From Microbacterium jejuense (GTDB lineage Bacteria > Actinomycetota > Actinomycetes > Actinomycetales > Microbacteriaceae), in assembly GCF_019511665.1 (NCBI RefSeq), contig NZ_JAEUAW010000019.1:1-63878 (forward strand): a DNA stretch of 63,878 bases, in the 5' to 3' direction. The position numbers were made by a program, and so were the translations under genes. Positions 8,963 to 17,302 of the stretch are shown here, piece by piece. The first letter of the stretch is position 1; the number at the start of each line of letters is the position of its first letter. The notes below the pieces were generated by a model. The model did not search any database. It was given only the letters and a program-made list of their open reading frames with translations, and had not been told where the DNA came from.

Positions 8963-9650
8963 CGGACGCGCGGCGCCCACGCTGACCGCGCGCCAGCCGA
9001 AAGCCGTGCACAGCGCACTCACGGTGCTCGAAGCCGTCGCGCGCCTCGGCGCCGGCGCGAGCGCCCGCGACATCTCGCGCGAGCTCGGGCTGCCGCGCGC
9101 GACGACGTACCGGCTCCTCAATCTCCTCGTGCAGGACGAGTACCTGGTGCGCACGCCGGACCTCGCCGGTTTCGCGCTGGGTGCCAAGGTCGTGCAGCTG
9201 GCCAGCGTCGCCGCGCCGCCCGCACGGCTCACCTCGGCGGCGCGCGGCGTCCTCGCCGACACCCGCGCGTCCCTGCGCGGAGGTGTCCATGTCGTGTTCT
9301 TCGTGAACGGGCGGCTGACGGTGGTCGACGCCGACCCCGACTTCCCGCTGTCGGACGCCGTGCGACTCGTGCGCGAGCCCGACCGCTTCGCGATCGGCCG
9401 CCTGCTCCTTGTGGAGCGCGGTGTCGCCGATCCCGGCGCCGTCCGGGACTTCGAAGAGATCGGGGCCACTCGCCAGCTCGGCGAACTCGCACCCGGATAC
9501 GGCTGCGTCGCCGTGCCCATCCTCGACGGCGCCGGCGGCTTCGCCGGCGCACTCGGGTTCTCGGGTTCGCGGCGCCGCGCGGAGGATCCCACCGAGGTGC
9601 TCACTGTGCTGAAGCCGGCTGCTGCGCGCCTCGGTCCGCTGGTCGTGTGA
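8955..9650 (+). CDS. IclR-family transcriptional regulator
   Basis: About 231 residues. It has an N-terminal winged helix-turn-helix (ALTVLEAVARLGAGASARDISRELGLPRATTYRLLNLLVQDEYLVR) and a C-terminal IclR effector domain that ends GYGCVAVPILDGAGGFAGALGFSG. IclR proteins sense small metabolites and usually control neighbouring catabolic genes. I place the start at the GTG at 8955, overlapping the permease by 8 nt; an ATG at 8928 in the same frame would add nine residues. Likely targets are the two divergent permease operons, including the copper amine oxidase, through the inverted repeat at 7352..7377. The effector is not predictable. Confidence 0.88.
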   Translation: MTDGRAAPTLTARQPKAVHSALTVLEAVARLGAGASARDISRELGLPRATTYRLLNLLVQDEYLVRTPDLAGFALGAKVVQLASVAAPPARLTSAARGVLADTRASLRGGVHVVFFVNGRLTVVDADPDFPLSDAVRLVREPDRFAIGRLLLVERGVADPGAVRDFEEIGATRQLGELAPGYGCVAVPILDGAGGFAGALGFSGSRRRAEDPTEVLTVLKPAAARLGPLVV

Positions 9651-9671
9651 CTCCCCACCTCGCGGACCAGG

Positions 9672-9677
9672 TAGACT
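9672..9677 (+). promoter_or_regulatory. -10 box of the SRP RNA gene
   Basis: TAGACT, 7 nt before the expected 5' end of the SRP RNA. A -35 is not obvious. Confidence 0.5.
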
Positions 9678-9683
9678 CGAGTC

Positions 9684-9779
9684 AGCTCTCCGCGAGGCGG
9701 CATCCAGGCCAACTCCCCCAGGACGGAAACGTAGCAAGGGTAACCAGGCTCTGCCGGGTTCGCGGAGAGTCTTACTTTT
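9684..9779 (+). ncRNA. ffs: Signal recognition particle RNA, small bacterial (4.5S) type
   Basis: The two ends pair (CTCTCCGCG near 9686 with CGCGGAGAG near 9761). The apical part has the conserved SRP domain IV pattern: CAGGACGGAAACGTAGCAAGGG, with a GGAA tetraloop closed by C-G and the AGCA internal loop that binds Ffh. A T run follows at 9776..9779 and acts as terminator. The length of about 96 nt is normal for an actinobacterial small SRP RNA. One copy of the window-wide octamer CGGCATCC lies inside its 5' half. Confidence 0.93.
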
Positions 9780-9828
9780 CCCGGCGGTCGCCTGTCGCCG
9801 TGTCGCCGGGCGACCCTAGGCTGGACGC

Positions 9829-11973
9829 GTGGCGCAGAGCATCTACATCACGTCGGCAGAGGGCCACTCGGGCAAGTCCACCGTCGCACTCGGCGTCCTC
9901 GACGCGCTGAGCCATGCGACGCCGCGCGTGGGGGTGTTCCGGGCGATCGCGCGATCGACCGTCGAGCGCGACTACGTGCTCGAGATGCTGCTCGACCACG
10001 ACGGCGTCGACCTGCCGTACGACGACTGCGTGGGCGTCACCTACGACGACGTGCGCCGCGATCCCGACGCGGCTCTCGCGACGATCGTCGAGCGGTACAA
10101 GGCCGTCGAGGCGCAGTGCGATGCGGTCGTGATCGTCGGCAGCGACTACACCGACGTCGGCAGCCCCGCCGAGCTCGCCTACAACGCGCGCATCGCCGCG
10201 AACCTGGGCGCGCCCGTGCTGCTGGTGCTCGGCGGGCGGTCGGCGCAGAGCCAGACCCGGCCCGAGCAGCTGGGCTCGTCGGTGGCGCGCACGCCCGCCG
10301 AGGTGGGCCAGATCGCCGACCTCGCGCTCGCCGAGCTCGCACACGGCAGGGCCAAGCTGTTCGCGGTCGTCGCCAACCGTGCCGACCCGGCGCTGACCGC
10401 CGAGACGATCATCGAGATCCGGCGCGCGGTCGCGGCATCCACTTCCGCCCCCGCTCCCGGCACGGCGCCCGTGCCGGTGTGGGCGATCCCCGAGGACCGC
10501 TTCCTCGTCGCACCGTCGATCCGCGGCATCATGCGGGCCGTCGACGGCGAGCTGCTCTCGGGCGACCCCGATCGACTCACCCGCGAGGCTCTGGGGGTCG
10601 TGGTGGCGGGCATGTCGATGGTGAACGTGCTGCCGCGGCTGCTCGAGGGCGGGGTCGTCATCATCCCGGCCGACCGCTCCGAGGTGCTGCTCGCGACGCT
10701 TCTGGCCAACGCGTCGGGCACCTTCCCGTCGATCTCGGGCATCGTCCTCAACGGCGGCTTCGAGCTGCCCGAGCCGGTCACGCGCCTGCTGGACGGGCTC
10801 GGCTCGAAGGTGCCGATCATCACGACCGAGCTCGGCACGTACGAGACGGCCGTGCGCATCATGAGCACCCGCGGGCGCCTCGCCGCCGACTCGCAGCGGC
10901 GCTACGACACCGCGCTGTCGCTCTTCGAGCAGAACGTCGACATCGACGAGCTGCTGACCGCCTTCGGCGTCGCGCGCGCCACGGTCGTCACGCCCCTCAT
11001 GTTCGAGTTCCAGCTCATCGAGCGGGCTCGCGCGCAGCGCAAGCGCATCGTGCTGCCCGAGGGCGACGACGACCGCGTGCTGCGCGCCGCGGCGACGGTG
11101 CTCAAGCGCGGCATCGCGGATCTCGTGATCCTCGGCGAGCCGTTCGAGGTGCGCGCACGGGCGATCGAGCTCGGCATCGACATCCAGGGCGCGGAGGTGC
11201 TGTCGCCCCTGGACGCCGTGCACGTGCACAAGTTCGCCGAGGAGTACGCGCGCCTTCGCGCCCACAAGGGCGTGACGGTGGCGCAAGCGGCCGACACCGT
11301 GACCGACGTCTCGTACTTCGGCACGATGATGGTGCACCTCGGCCTGGCCGACGGCATGGTGTCGGGCGCCGCCCACACCACCGCGCACACCATCCGTCCG
11401 GCGTTCGAGATCATCAAGACCAGGCCGGGCGTCTCGGTGGTCTCGAGCGTCTTCCTCATGGCGCTCGCCGACCGCGTGCTCGTCTACGGCGACTGCGCCG
11501 TGATCCCCGATCCTACGAGCGAGCAGCTGGCCGACATCGCCATCTCGTCCGCCGCGACGGCCGCGCAGTTCGGCATCGACCCGCGAGTGGCGATGCTGTC
11601 GTACTCGACGGGCGAGTCCGGCTCCGGCGCGGACGTCGAGAAGGTGAGGGATGCCACCGCCCTCGTCCGTACGAGAGCGCCCGAGCTGCTCGTCGAAGGG
11701 CCGATCCAGTACGACGCCGCCGCCGACGCCGCCGTGGCGGCGGCCAAGATGCCGGGATCCCAGGTCGCCGGGCGCGCGACGGTCTTCGTGTTCCCCGACC
11801 TCAACACCGGCAACAACACCTACAAGGCCGTGCAGCGCTCGGCCGGCGCCGTCGCGATCGGCCCCGTGCTGCAGGGGCTCAACAAGCCGATCAACGACCT
11901 GTCGCGCGGCGCGCTGGTCGACGACATCGTGAACACCATCGCCATCACGGCGATCCAGGCGCAGGGGGAGTGA
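9829..11973 (+). CDS. pta: Phosphate acetyltransferase (long form)
   Basis: A 714-aa phosphotransacetylase that interconverts acetyl-CoA and acetyl phosphate. The N-terminal part is a P-loop BioD-like domain (SAEGHSGKSTVALG, residues 9-22) followed by a DRTGG domain (about residues 220-330). The catalytic PTA_PTB domain runs from about residue 390 (FEFQLIERARAQRKRIVLPEGDDDRVLRA) to the end, with VSGAAHTTAHTIRPAFEIIKT, SYSTGESGSG and GPIQYDAA. This is the long form found in E. coli and many actinobacteria. The GTG start follows TAGGCT by 6 nt, so the mRNA is probably leaderless. ackA follows directly with a GTGA overlap. Confidence 0.97.
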   Translation: MAQSIYITSAEGHSGKSTVALGVLDALSHATPRVGVFRAIARSTVERDYVLEMLLDHDGVDLPYDDCVGVTYDDVRRDPDAALATIVERYKAVEAQCDAVVIVGSDYTDVGSPAELAYNARIAANLGAPVLLVLGGRSAQSQTRPEQLGSSVARTPAEVGQIADLALAELAHGRAKLFAVVANRADPALTAETIIEIRRAVAASTSAPAPGTAPVPVWAIPEDRFLVAPSIRGIMRAVDGELLSGDPDRLTREALGVVVAGMSMVNVLPRLLEGGVVIIPADRSEVLLATLLANASGTFPSISGIVLNGGFELPEPVTRLLDGLGSKVPIITTELGTYETAVRIMSTRGRLAADSQRRYDTALSLFEQNVDIDELLTAFGVARATVVTPLMFEFQLIERARAQRKRIVLPEGDDDRVLRAAATVLKRGIADLVILGEPFEVRARAIELGIDIQGAEVLSPLDAVHVHKFAEEYARLRAHKGVTVAQAADTVTDVSYFGTMMVHLGLADGMVSGAAHTTAHTIRPAFEIIKTRPGVSVVSSVFLMALADRVLVYGDCAVIPDPTSEQLADIAISSAATAAQFGIDPRVAMLSYSTGESGSGADVEKVRDATALVRTRAPELLVEGPIQYDAAADAAVAAAKMPGSQVAGRATVFVFPDLNTGNNTYKAVQRSAGAVAIGPVLQGLNKPINDLSRGALVDDIVNTIAITAIQAQGE

Positions 11974-13229
11974 GCAGTCCGGTGGTCGAGCGAGCGAAGC
12001 GAGACGAAACCGTGCTCGTCATCAACAGCGGCTCTTCGTCGTTCAAGTACCAGCTGCTCGACATGGCGACAGAGCGCACGCTCGCGTCGGGCCTCGTCGA
12101 GCGGATCGGCGAGGCGGTGGGCGTCGCGCGCCACACCGTCTACGCGACGCCGACCGACGGCCCGGCCCCGGCCTTCCTCGACGCGACGCGCACGCGCGAG
12201 CTGCCGATCCCCGACCACACCGCGGGCTTCGCGGTCATGCTGGAGGCCTTCGCATCGGACGGCCCGTCGCTCGACGAACAGCCGCCGGTCGCGGTGGGGC
12301 ACCGCGTGGTGCACGGCGGTGCGCGGTTCTTCGAGCCCACCCTCATCACGCCCCTCGTCGAGATCAACATCGACGAGCTGTCGGTGCTCGCGCCGCTGCA
12401 CAACCCCGCCAACCTCGCGGGGATCCGCGCGGCCCGGCGCGCGTTCCCCGACGTGCCGCACGTCGCCGTGTTCGACACCGCTTTCCACCAGACCCTGGCC
12501 CCCGCGGCCTTTACGTACGCGATCGACGCCGAGGTCGCGGCATCCCATCGCATCCGCCGGTACGGGTTCCACGGCACGTCGCACAAGTTCGTGAGCGAGG
12601 CGGCGGCCGCGTTCCTCGGCCGCCCGCTCGACGAGCTGAAGCAGATCGTGTTCCACCTGGGCAACGGTGCGTCGGTCACCGCGATCGACGGCGGACGCTC
12701 GATCGACACGTCGATGGGGTTCACACCGCTGGAGGGCCTCGTCATGGGCACACGGTCCGGCGACATCGATCCGGCCGTGCTGTTGCAGCTCACCCGGCGC
12801 GCCGGGATGGACGTCGACGCCCTCGACGATCTGCTCAACAAGCGCAGCGGTCTTCTCGGCCTCGCCGGCTCCAACGACCTGCGCGACATCCGCGCCGGCA
12901 TCGAGCGCGGCGACGAGCGGGCCGTGCTCGCGTTCGAGGTCTACGTCCACCGCCTGCGCGCGTACGCCGGCGCCTACCTCGCGCAGCTCGGCGGGGCCGA
13001 CGTCATCTCGTTCACCGCGGGTGTCGGCGAGAACACGCCCCTCGTGCGCGCCGGCGCCCTCGAAACGCTCGGCTTCGCCGGCGTCGAGATCGACCCCGAC
13101 CGCAACGAGAGCCCGGACCGCGGCATCCGCGTCATCTCGACCGACGCCTCGCGCGTGACCGTCCTCGTCGTGCCCACCGACGAAGAGCTCGAGATCGCGC
13201 GACAGACGCTCGCCGTCTCCCGCGCGTAA
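11970..13229 (+). CDS. ackA: Acetate kinase
   Basis: It converts acetyl phosphate plus ADP to acetate plus ATP, completing the Pta-AckA overflow and acetate-assimilation pathway. Motifs: VLVINSGSSSFKYQLLD at the N-terminus, HRVVHGGARF, FDTAFHQTLAP, RRYGFHGTSHKFV, FHLGNGASVTAIDGGRSIDTSMGFTPLEGLVMGTRSGDIDP, and FTAGVGENTPLVR at the C-terminal end. The open frame begins at GTG 11970, overlapping pta by 4 nt (419 aa). This start adds VSSPVVERAKRDET before the conserved region; that peptide is encoded by a dispersed repeat (11981..12010). GTG 12012, exactly at the family's usual N-terminus, is the alternative start. Confidence 0.96.
   Translation: MSSPVVERAKRDETVLVINSGSSSFKYQLLDMATERTLASGLVERIGEAVGVARHTVYATPTDGPAPAFLDATRTRELPIPDHTAGFAVMLEAFASDGPSLDEQPPVAVGHRVVHGGARFFEPTLITPLVEINIDELSVLAPLHNPANLAGIRAARRAFPDVPHVAVFDTAFHQTLAPAAFTYAIDAEVAASHRIRRYGFHGTSHKFVSEAAAAFLGRPLDELKQIVFHLGNGASVTAIDGGRSIDTSMGFTPLEGLVMGTRSGDIDPAVLLQLTRRAGMDVDALDDLLNKRSGLLGLAGSNDLRDIRAGIERGDERAVLAFEVYVHRLRAYAGAYLAQLGGADVISFTAGVGENTPLVRAGALETLGFAGVEIDPDRNESPDRGIRVISTDASRVTVLVVPTDEELEIARQTLAVSRA
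11981..12010 (+). repeat. Dispersed repeat, copy 1 (GGTCGTTGAGCG...AGACGAAAC family)
   Basis: A 30-nt unit starting GGTGGTCGAGCGAGCG and ending GAGACGAAAC. It is shared with a copy inside dnaX (18457..18492) and with the palindromic element at 30491..30601. Here it lies at the pta/ackA junction and, if ackA starts at 11970, is translated as VVERAKRDET. Confidence 0.75.
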
Positions 13230-13240
13230 CGTGCCCCACG

Positions 13241-13246
13241 TACCCT
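13241..13246 (+). promoter_or_regulatory. -10 box of a leaderless transcript for the HAD-GH65 pair
   Basis: TACCCT with a 7-nt gap to the ATG at 13254, so transcription and translation would start at the same base. It separates this pair from the upstream pta-ackA unit. Confidence 0.5.
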
Positions 13247-13253
13247 GAAGCCC

Positions 13254-13979
13254 ATGGACGCCCTTCCCGATCTCACCGCCTACGACGCCGTGCTGTTCGA
13301 CCTGGACGGCGTGCTCACACCGACCGCCGAAGTGCACATGCACGCGTGGCAGACCATGTTCGAAGAGCTCTTCGCGGCGTGGGGCATCACGCCCCCGTAC
13401 ACCGAGCGCGACTACTTCGACCACCTCGACGGCAAGAAGCGCTACGACGGGGTGGCGAGCCTGCTGCGCTCGCGCGACGTCGAGGTGCCGTGGGGCGATC
13501 CGTCCGACCCGGTCACCGCCGACACGGTGTGCGGCATCGGCAACCGCAAGAACGCCGTCTTCGAGCGCGTGCTCCGCGCTGACGGGATCAACGCGTATCC
13601 TGGATCGCTGCGCCTGCTCGACGTCCTGGCCGAGGCCCGAACCCCGGTCGCCGTGGTGTCGAGCTCGAAGAACGCCGAAGAGGTGCTGGCGGCCGCCGGC
13701 ATCCGCGACCGCTTCGCGGTCGTGATGGACGGTGTGATCGCGGAGCGCGACCACCTCGCCTCCAAGCCCGCTCCCGACGTGTTCGTCGAAGCGGCGCGGA
13801 TGCTGGGGGTCGAGCCCGCGGGCAGTGCCGCGGTCGAGGACGCCATCAGCGGAGTGCGCTCCGCGGCTGCGGGCGGCTTCGGCCTGGTGGTGGGCGTGGA
13901 CCGCGGAGTCGGCGTGCAGGACCTGGTGGATGCCGGGGCCCATGTGGTGGTGAAGGACCTGGAGGAGTTCGTACGATGA
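13254..13979 (+). CDS. HAD-superfamily sugar phosphomutase, beta-phosphoglucomutase-like
   Basis: A 241-aa HAD phosphatase/mutase. Motif I is LFDLDGVLTP (Asp nucleophile and the acid/base Asp two residues on), motif II is VVSSSKN, motif III Lys lies in ASKPAPDVF, and motif IV is AVEDAISGVRSA. The cap domain is alpha-helical as in beta-phosphoglucomutase. The gene overlaps the GH65 phosphorylase by ATGA, a very common pairing in which the phosphorylase releases beta-glucose 1-phosphate and the mutase converts it to glucose 6-phosphate. Beta-phosphoglucomutase is therefore the best call; a generic sugar phosphatase is the alternative. Confidence 0.88.
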   Translation: MDALPDLTAYDAVLFDLDGVLTPTAEVHMHAWQTMFEELFAAWGITPPYTERDYFDHLDGKKRYDGVASLLRSRDVEVPWGDPSDPVTADTVCGIGNRKNAVFERVLRADGINAYPGSLRLLDVLAEARTPVAVVSSSKNAEEVLAAAGIRDRFAVVMDGVIAERDHLASKPAPDVFVEAARMLGVEPAGSAAVEDAISGVRSAAAGGFGLVVGVDRGVGVQDLVDAGAHVVVKDLEEFVR

Positions 13980-16510
13980 TCGATCGCGATCGGTTCCCCG
14001 TCGACCCGTGGCGGCTCGTCGAGACGTCGTTCGACGTGGACGACGCCGGCGTCACCGAGACGCTGTTCGCCGTCGGCAACGGCTACCTGGGGCTGCGCGG
14101 CAACCACCCCGAGGGGCGGTTCGCGCACGAGCACGGCACGTTCATCAACGGATTCCACGAGACGTTCCCCATCCGCCACGCCGAGCAGGCGTACGGGTTC
14201 GCCGAGGTCGGGCAGACCATCGTCAACGCACCGGACGCGAAGGTCATGCGCGTCTACGTCGACGACGAGCCGCTGTCGCTGGACGTCGCGGACGTGCGCG
14301 AGTACGAGCGCGTGCTCGACATGCGCGAGGGCGTGCTGCGCCGTCACATCCTGTGGGTGACGCCGTCGGGCAAGGAGGTGCGCATCGACTTCGAGCGCCT
14401 CGTGTCGTTCGAAGAGAAGCACCTGGCGGTCATGTCGGTCGACGTCACGGTGCTCAACGCCGATGCGCCGGTGACCGTCAGCTGCCAGATGATCAACCGC
14501 CAGGACGGCGAGGACGTGTACGGCGGCACGCCGCCGACGCGGCGAGCCAAGGCCGCGTTCGACCCGCGCAAGGCCGAGCGCATCCACGAGCGGGTGCTGC
14601 AGCCGCAGGAGTACTGGCAGGACGGCACGCGCGCGGCGCTGTCGTACCGCGTGACCGAGTCCGGGATGTCGCTCGCCGTGATCGCCGACCACCTCGTCGA
14701 GACCGAGAACGAGTACAGCGCGCGTTCGCTCATCGAGCCCGACATCGCCAAGAACGTGTTCCGCGTGCAGGCCAAGGCCGGCGTGCCGGTGCGGGTCACC
14801 AAGCTCGTCAGCTACCACACGTCGCGGGGCGTGCCCGCGCGCGAGCTCGTCGACCGCTGCCGCCGCACCCTCGACCGCGCCCTGGGCGAGGGCGTCGAGG
14901 CGATCCGCACCCAGCAGCGCGCGTGGCTCGACGGGTTCTGGGAGCGATCGGACGTGCGCATCGGCGGTCACGACGACCTGCAGCAGGCCACGCGCTGGTG
15001 CCTGTTCCAGCTCGCGCAGGCGTCGGCGCGCGCCGACGGCCAAGGCGTGCCCGCCAAGGGCATGACGGGGTCGGGCTACTCAGGCCACTACTTCTGGGAC
15101 ACCGAGATCTACGTGCTCCCGTTCCTCGCGTACACGACCCCGCTGTGGGCGCGCAACGCGCTGCGCATGCGCTACCTCATGCTGCCCGCCGCGCGCCGCC
15201 GTGCGTTCCAGCTCAACGAGGCCGGAGCCCTGTTCCCGTGGCGCACCATCAACGGCGAGGAGGCCTCCGCGTACTACGCGGCGGGCACCGCGCAGTACCA
15301 CATCAACGCCGACGTGAGCTACGCACTGGCGAAGTACGTGCGCGCGACGGGCGACGACGAGTTCCTCTACCGCGAGGGCGTCGACATCGCCGTCGAGACC
15401 GCACGCCTGTGGGCGACGCTCGGCTTCTGGCGCTCCAGCGACGGGGCGGCCGGCGCGAGCGGGGCCGGCGACGGCGAGGTCTTCCACATCCACGGCGTCA
15501 CCGGGCCGGACGAGTACACGACGGTCGTCAACGACAACCTGTTCACGAACGTCATGGCGCGCTTCAACCTGCGCTTCGCTGCGCGCACCGTCCGCGAGAT
15601 GGCCGAGATCGACGGCGAGGTGTACCGGCAGATGGTCGACCGACTCGCCCTCGAACCCGGCGAGCCCGAGGCGTGGGACCGGGCCGCCGAGGCCATGCAC
15701 ATCCCGTTCAGCCCGAGCCTCGGCATCCATCCGCAGGACCACGTGTTCCTCGAGCGCGAAGTGTGGGACCTCGAGAACACTCCGGCCGACAAGCGCCCGC
15801 TGCTGCTGCACTTCCACCCGCTGGTGATCTACCGGTACCAGGTGCTGAAGCAGGCCGACGTCGTGCTCGCGCTGTTCCTGCAGGGCAACCACTTCTCGCC
15901 GGAGGACAAGCTCGCCGACTTCGAGTACTACGACCCGCTGACCACGGGCGACTCGACGCTGTCGGCGGTCGTGCAGTCGATCCTCGCGGCCGAGGTGGGG
16001 TACCAGGACCTCGCGCTGGACTACTTCCGGCAGTCGATCTTCGTCGACCTCGCCGACCTGCACCACAACGCGGCCGACGGCGTGCATGTCGCGTCGGCGG
16101 GCGGCGTGTGGACGGCGCTGGTGTCGGGCTTCGGCGGCATGCGCGACCACTTCGGCGAGCTCTCGTTCGATCCGCGACTGCCGGCGGCGTGGCCGTCGCT
16201 GGAGTTCACGCTGCACTGGCACGGAACGGCGCTGGACGTCTCAGTCACCCGCGACGAGCTCCGCGTGAAGGCCGGCGACGGCGACCCCGTCGGGTTCAGC
16301 GTGCGCGGGGTCGGGTACGTCGTGGGCGCGGGCGAAGAGGTCGTCGTGGCTCTGGACGGTCAAGGACCGGTCATCGCCGGGCGCCCCACGCTGCGGCAGC
16401 TGGGCGAGGCGCGCCGCGAGGACGGCTCGCTGCTGTCGGCGTCCGTGCCGACCGTGACCTCGACGATCCCGATCATCGTCACCGAGACCGAGGCCGCCGC
16501 GCACGACTGA
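13976..16510 (+). CDS. Glycoside hydrolase family 65 phosphorylase (trehalose/maltose/kojibiose type)
   Basis: An 844-aa GH65 enzyme. The N-terminal beta-sandwich begins near AVGNGYLGLRGNHPEG and the (alpha/alpha)6 catalytic domain contains the acid Glu513 in HGVTGPDEYTTVVNDN. KGMTGSGYSGHYFWDTEIY and a KQADVVLAL segment with a downstream HHNAADGVHVAS also match the family. It phosphorolyses an alpha-linked disaccharide to beta-glucose 1-phosphate plus a sugar. The exact substrate (trehalose, maltose, kojibiose) cannot be fixed by eye. It is coupled by ATGA to a beta-phosphoglucomutase-like HAD gene, completing entry into glycolysis. Full length. Confidence 0.93.
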   Translation: MIDRDRFPVDPWRLVETSFDVDDAGVTETLFAVGNGYLGLRGNHPEGRFAHEHGTFINGFHETFPIRHAEQAYGFAEVGQTIVNAPDAKVMRVYVDDEPLSLDVADVREYERVLDMREGVLRRHILWVTPSGKEVRIDFERLVSFEEKHLAVMSVDVTVLNADAPVTVSCQMINRQDGEDVYGGTPPTRRAKAAFDPRKAERIHERVLQPQEYWQDGTRAALSYRVTESGMSLAVIADHLVETENEYSARSLIEPDIAKNVFRVQAKAGVPVRVTKLVSYHTSRGVPARELVDRCRRTLDRALGEGVEAIRTQQRAWLDGFWERSDVRIGGHDDLQQATRWCLFQLAQASARADGQGVPAKGMTGSGYSGHYFWDTEIYVLPFLAYTTPLWARNALRMRYLMLPAARRRAFQLNEAGALFPWRTINGEEASAYYAAGTAQYHINADVSYALAKYVRATGDDEFLYREGVDIAVETARLWATLGFWRSSDGAAGASGAGDGEVFHIHGVTGPDEYTTVVNDNLFTNVMARFNLRFAARTVREMAEIDGEVYRQMVDRLALEPGEPEAWDRAAEAMHIPFSPSLGIHPQDHVFLEREVWDLENTPADKRPLLLHFHPLVIYRYQVLKQADVVLALFLQGNHFSPEDKLADFEYYDPLTTGDSTLSAVVQSILAAEVGYQDLALDYFRQSIFVDLADLHHNAADGVHVASAGGVWTALVSGFGGMRDHFGELSFDPRLPAAWPSLEFTLHWHGTALDVSVTRDELRVKAGDGDPVGFSVRGVGYVVGAGEEVVVALDGQGPVIAGRPTLRQLGEARREDGSLLSASVPTVTSTIPIIVTETEAAAHD

Positions 16511-16549
16511 CGTCGGCGGCACGGTGCAGCGACGAAGGGATGCCGCGGC

Positions 16550-17221
16550 TCACGCCTCGCCGGCGGCCGCCGCCCGAGCGGCCTCGGCGGCGCGTGCCAC
16601 CCACTTCGGCACGTCGCCGTAGCGCTGGAACGGCACGAGCTCGCCCGCCGCGCTGTCATGGATGAGCTGCGCGAGGCGCCGTTCGCGCGTGGCCTCCTGC
16701 TTGGCCGACAGCACCCAGTGGATCACCTGCCGCCGGTAGGTCGGCGTCGCGGCGTCGAGGAACGCCGTCGCCGCCGGGTCGGCCGCGACGCGGGCGGCCC
16801 ACTCAGGGGGCAGGGACTGGTCGGGGTTCTCATGCGAGTACACGCCGGTGCGGTCGTCGCGGCGGCGGGCGTACGCCGCGAGCCCGGCCTCGGTCATGAG
16901 GCCCTGGGCGATGAGCTGCTCGACGAGCTCGATGTTCACCTTCGACCAGTTGCTCGACGGCTTGCGCGGCGACCAGCGCTGGCGCACGGCGTCGTCGTCG
17001 ATGCGCTGAGCGACCGAGTCGATCCAGCCGAAGCACAGCGCGACGGGAACGGCCTGCTCCCATGTCAGCGGGCGATCGGCCACGTGCTTCTTGTACAGGC
17101 CCATCCACAGCTCGGTGGCCGTGTCGTGGTTGGCCTCCAGCCACGCGCGGAACTCGTCGGGACCCGAGAAGAACACGGCGGGGCGCTCGGGAGTGCCGCC
17201 GGGGGTGCCGATCATCGCCAT
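16550..17221 (-). CDS. YdeI/OmpD-associated family protein
   Basis: A 223-aa soluble protein with the family signature FRAWLEANHDTATELWMGLYKKH...LTWEQAVPVALCFGWIDSVAQRIDDDAVRQRWSPRKPSSNWSKVNIE, followed by a C-terminal helical part (RRQVIHWVLSAKQEATRERRLAQLI). The family is widespread and has been linked to resistance to antimicrobial peptides in some bacteria, but its biochemistry is unknown. Start: ATG at 17221, with a second in-frame ATG at 17215. It converges with the GH65 gene (39-nt gap) and is divergent from dnaX. Confidence 0.85.
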   Translation of the reverse strand: MAMIGTPGGTPERPAVFFSGPDEFRAWLEANHDTATELWMGLYKKHVADRPLTWEQAVPVALCFGWIDSVAQRIDDDAVRQRWSPRKPSSNWSKVNIELVEQLIAQGLMTEAGLAAYARRRDDRTGVYSHENPDQSLPPEWAARVAADPAATAFLDAATPTYRRQVIHWVLSAKQEATRERRLAQLIHDSAAGELVPFQRYGDVPKWVARAAEAARAAAAGEA

Positions 17222-17302
17222 GCGCCGAGTCTGCCAGCCGGGGCCGACATCGGGGCGCTCCGCGGCGGGCACGATGTCGGGCCCACGCCGTAGGCTGGGG
17301 GA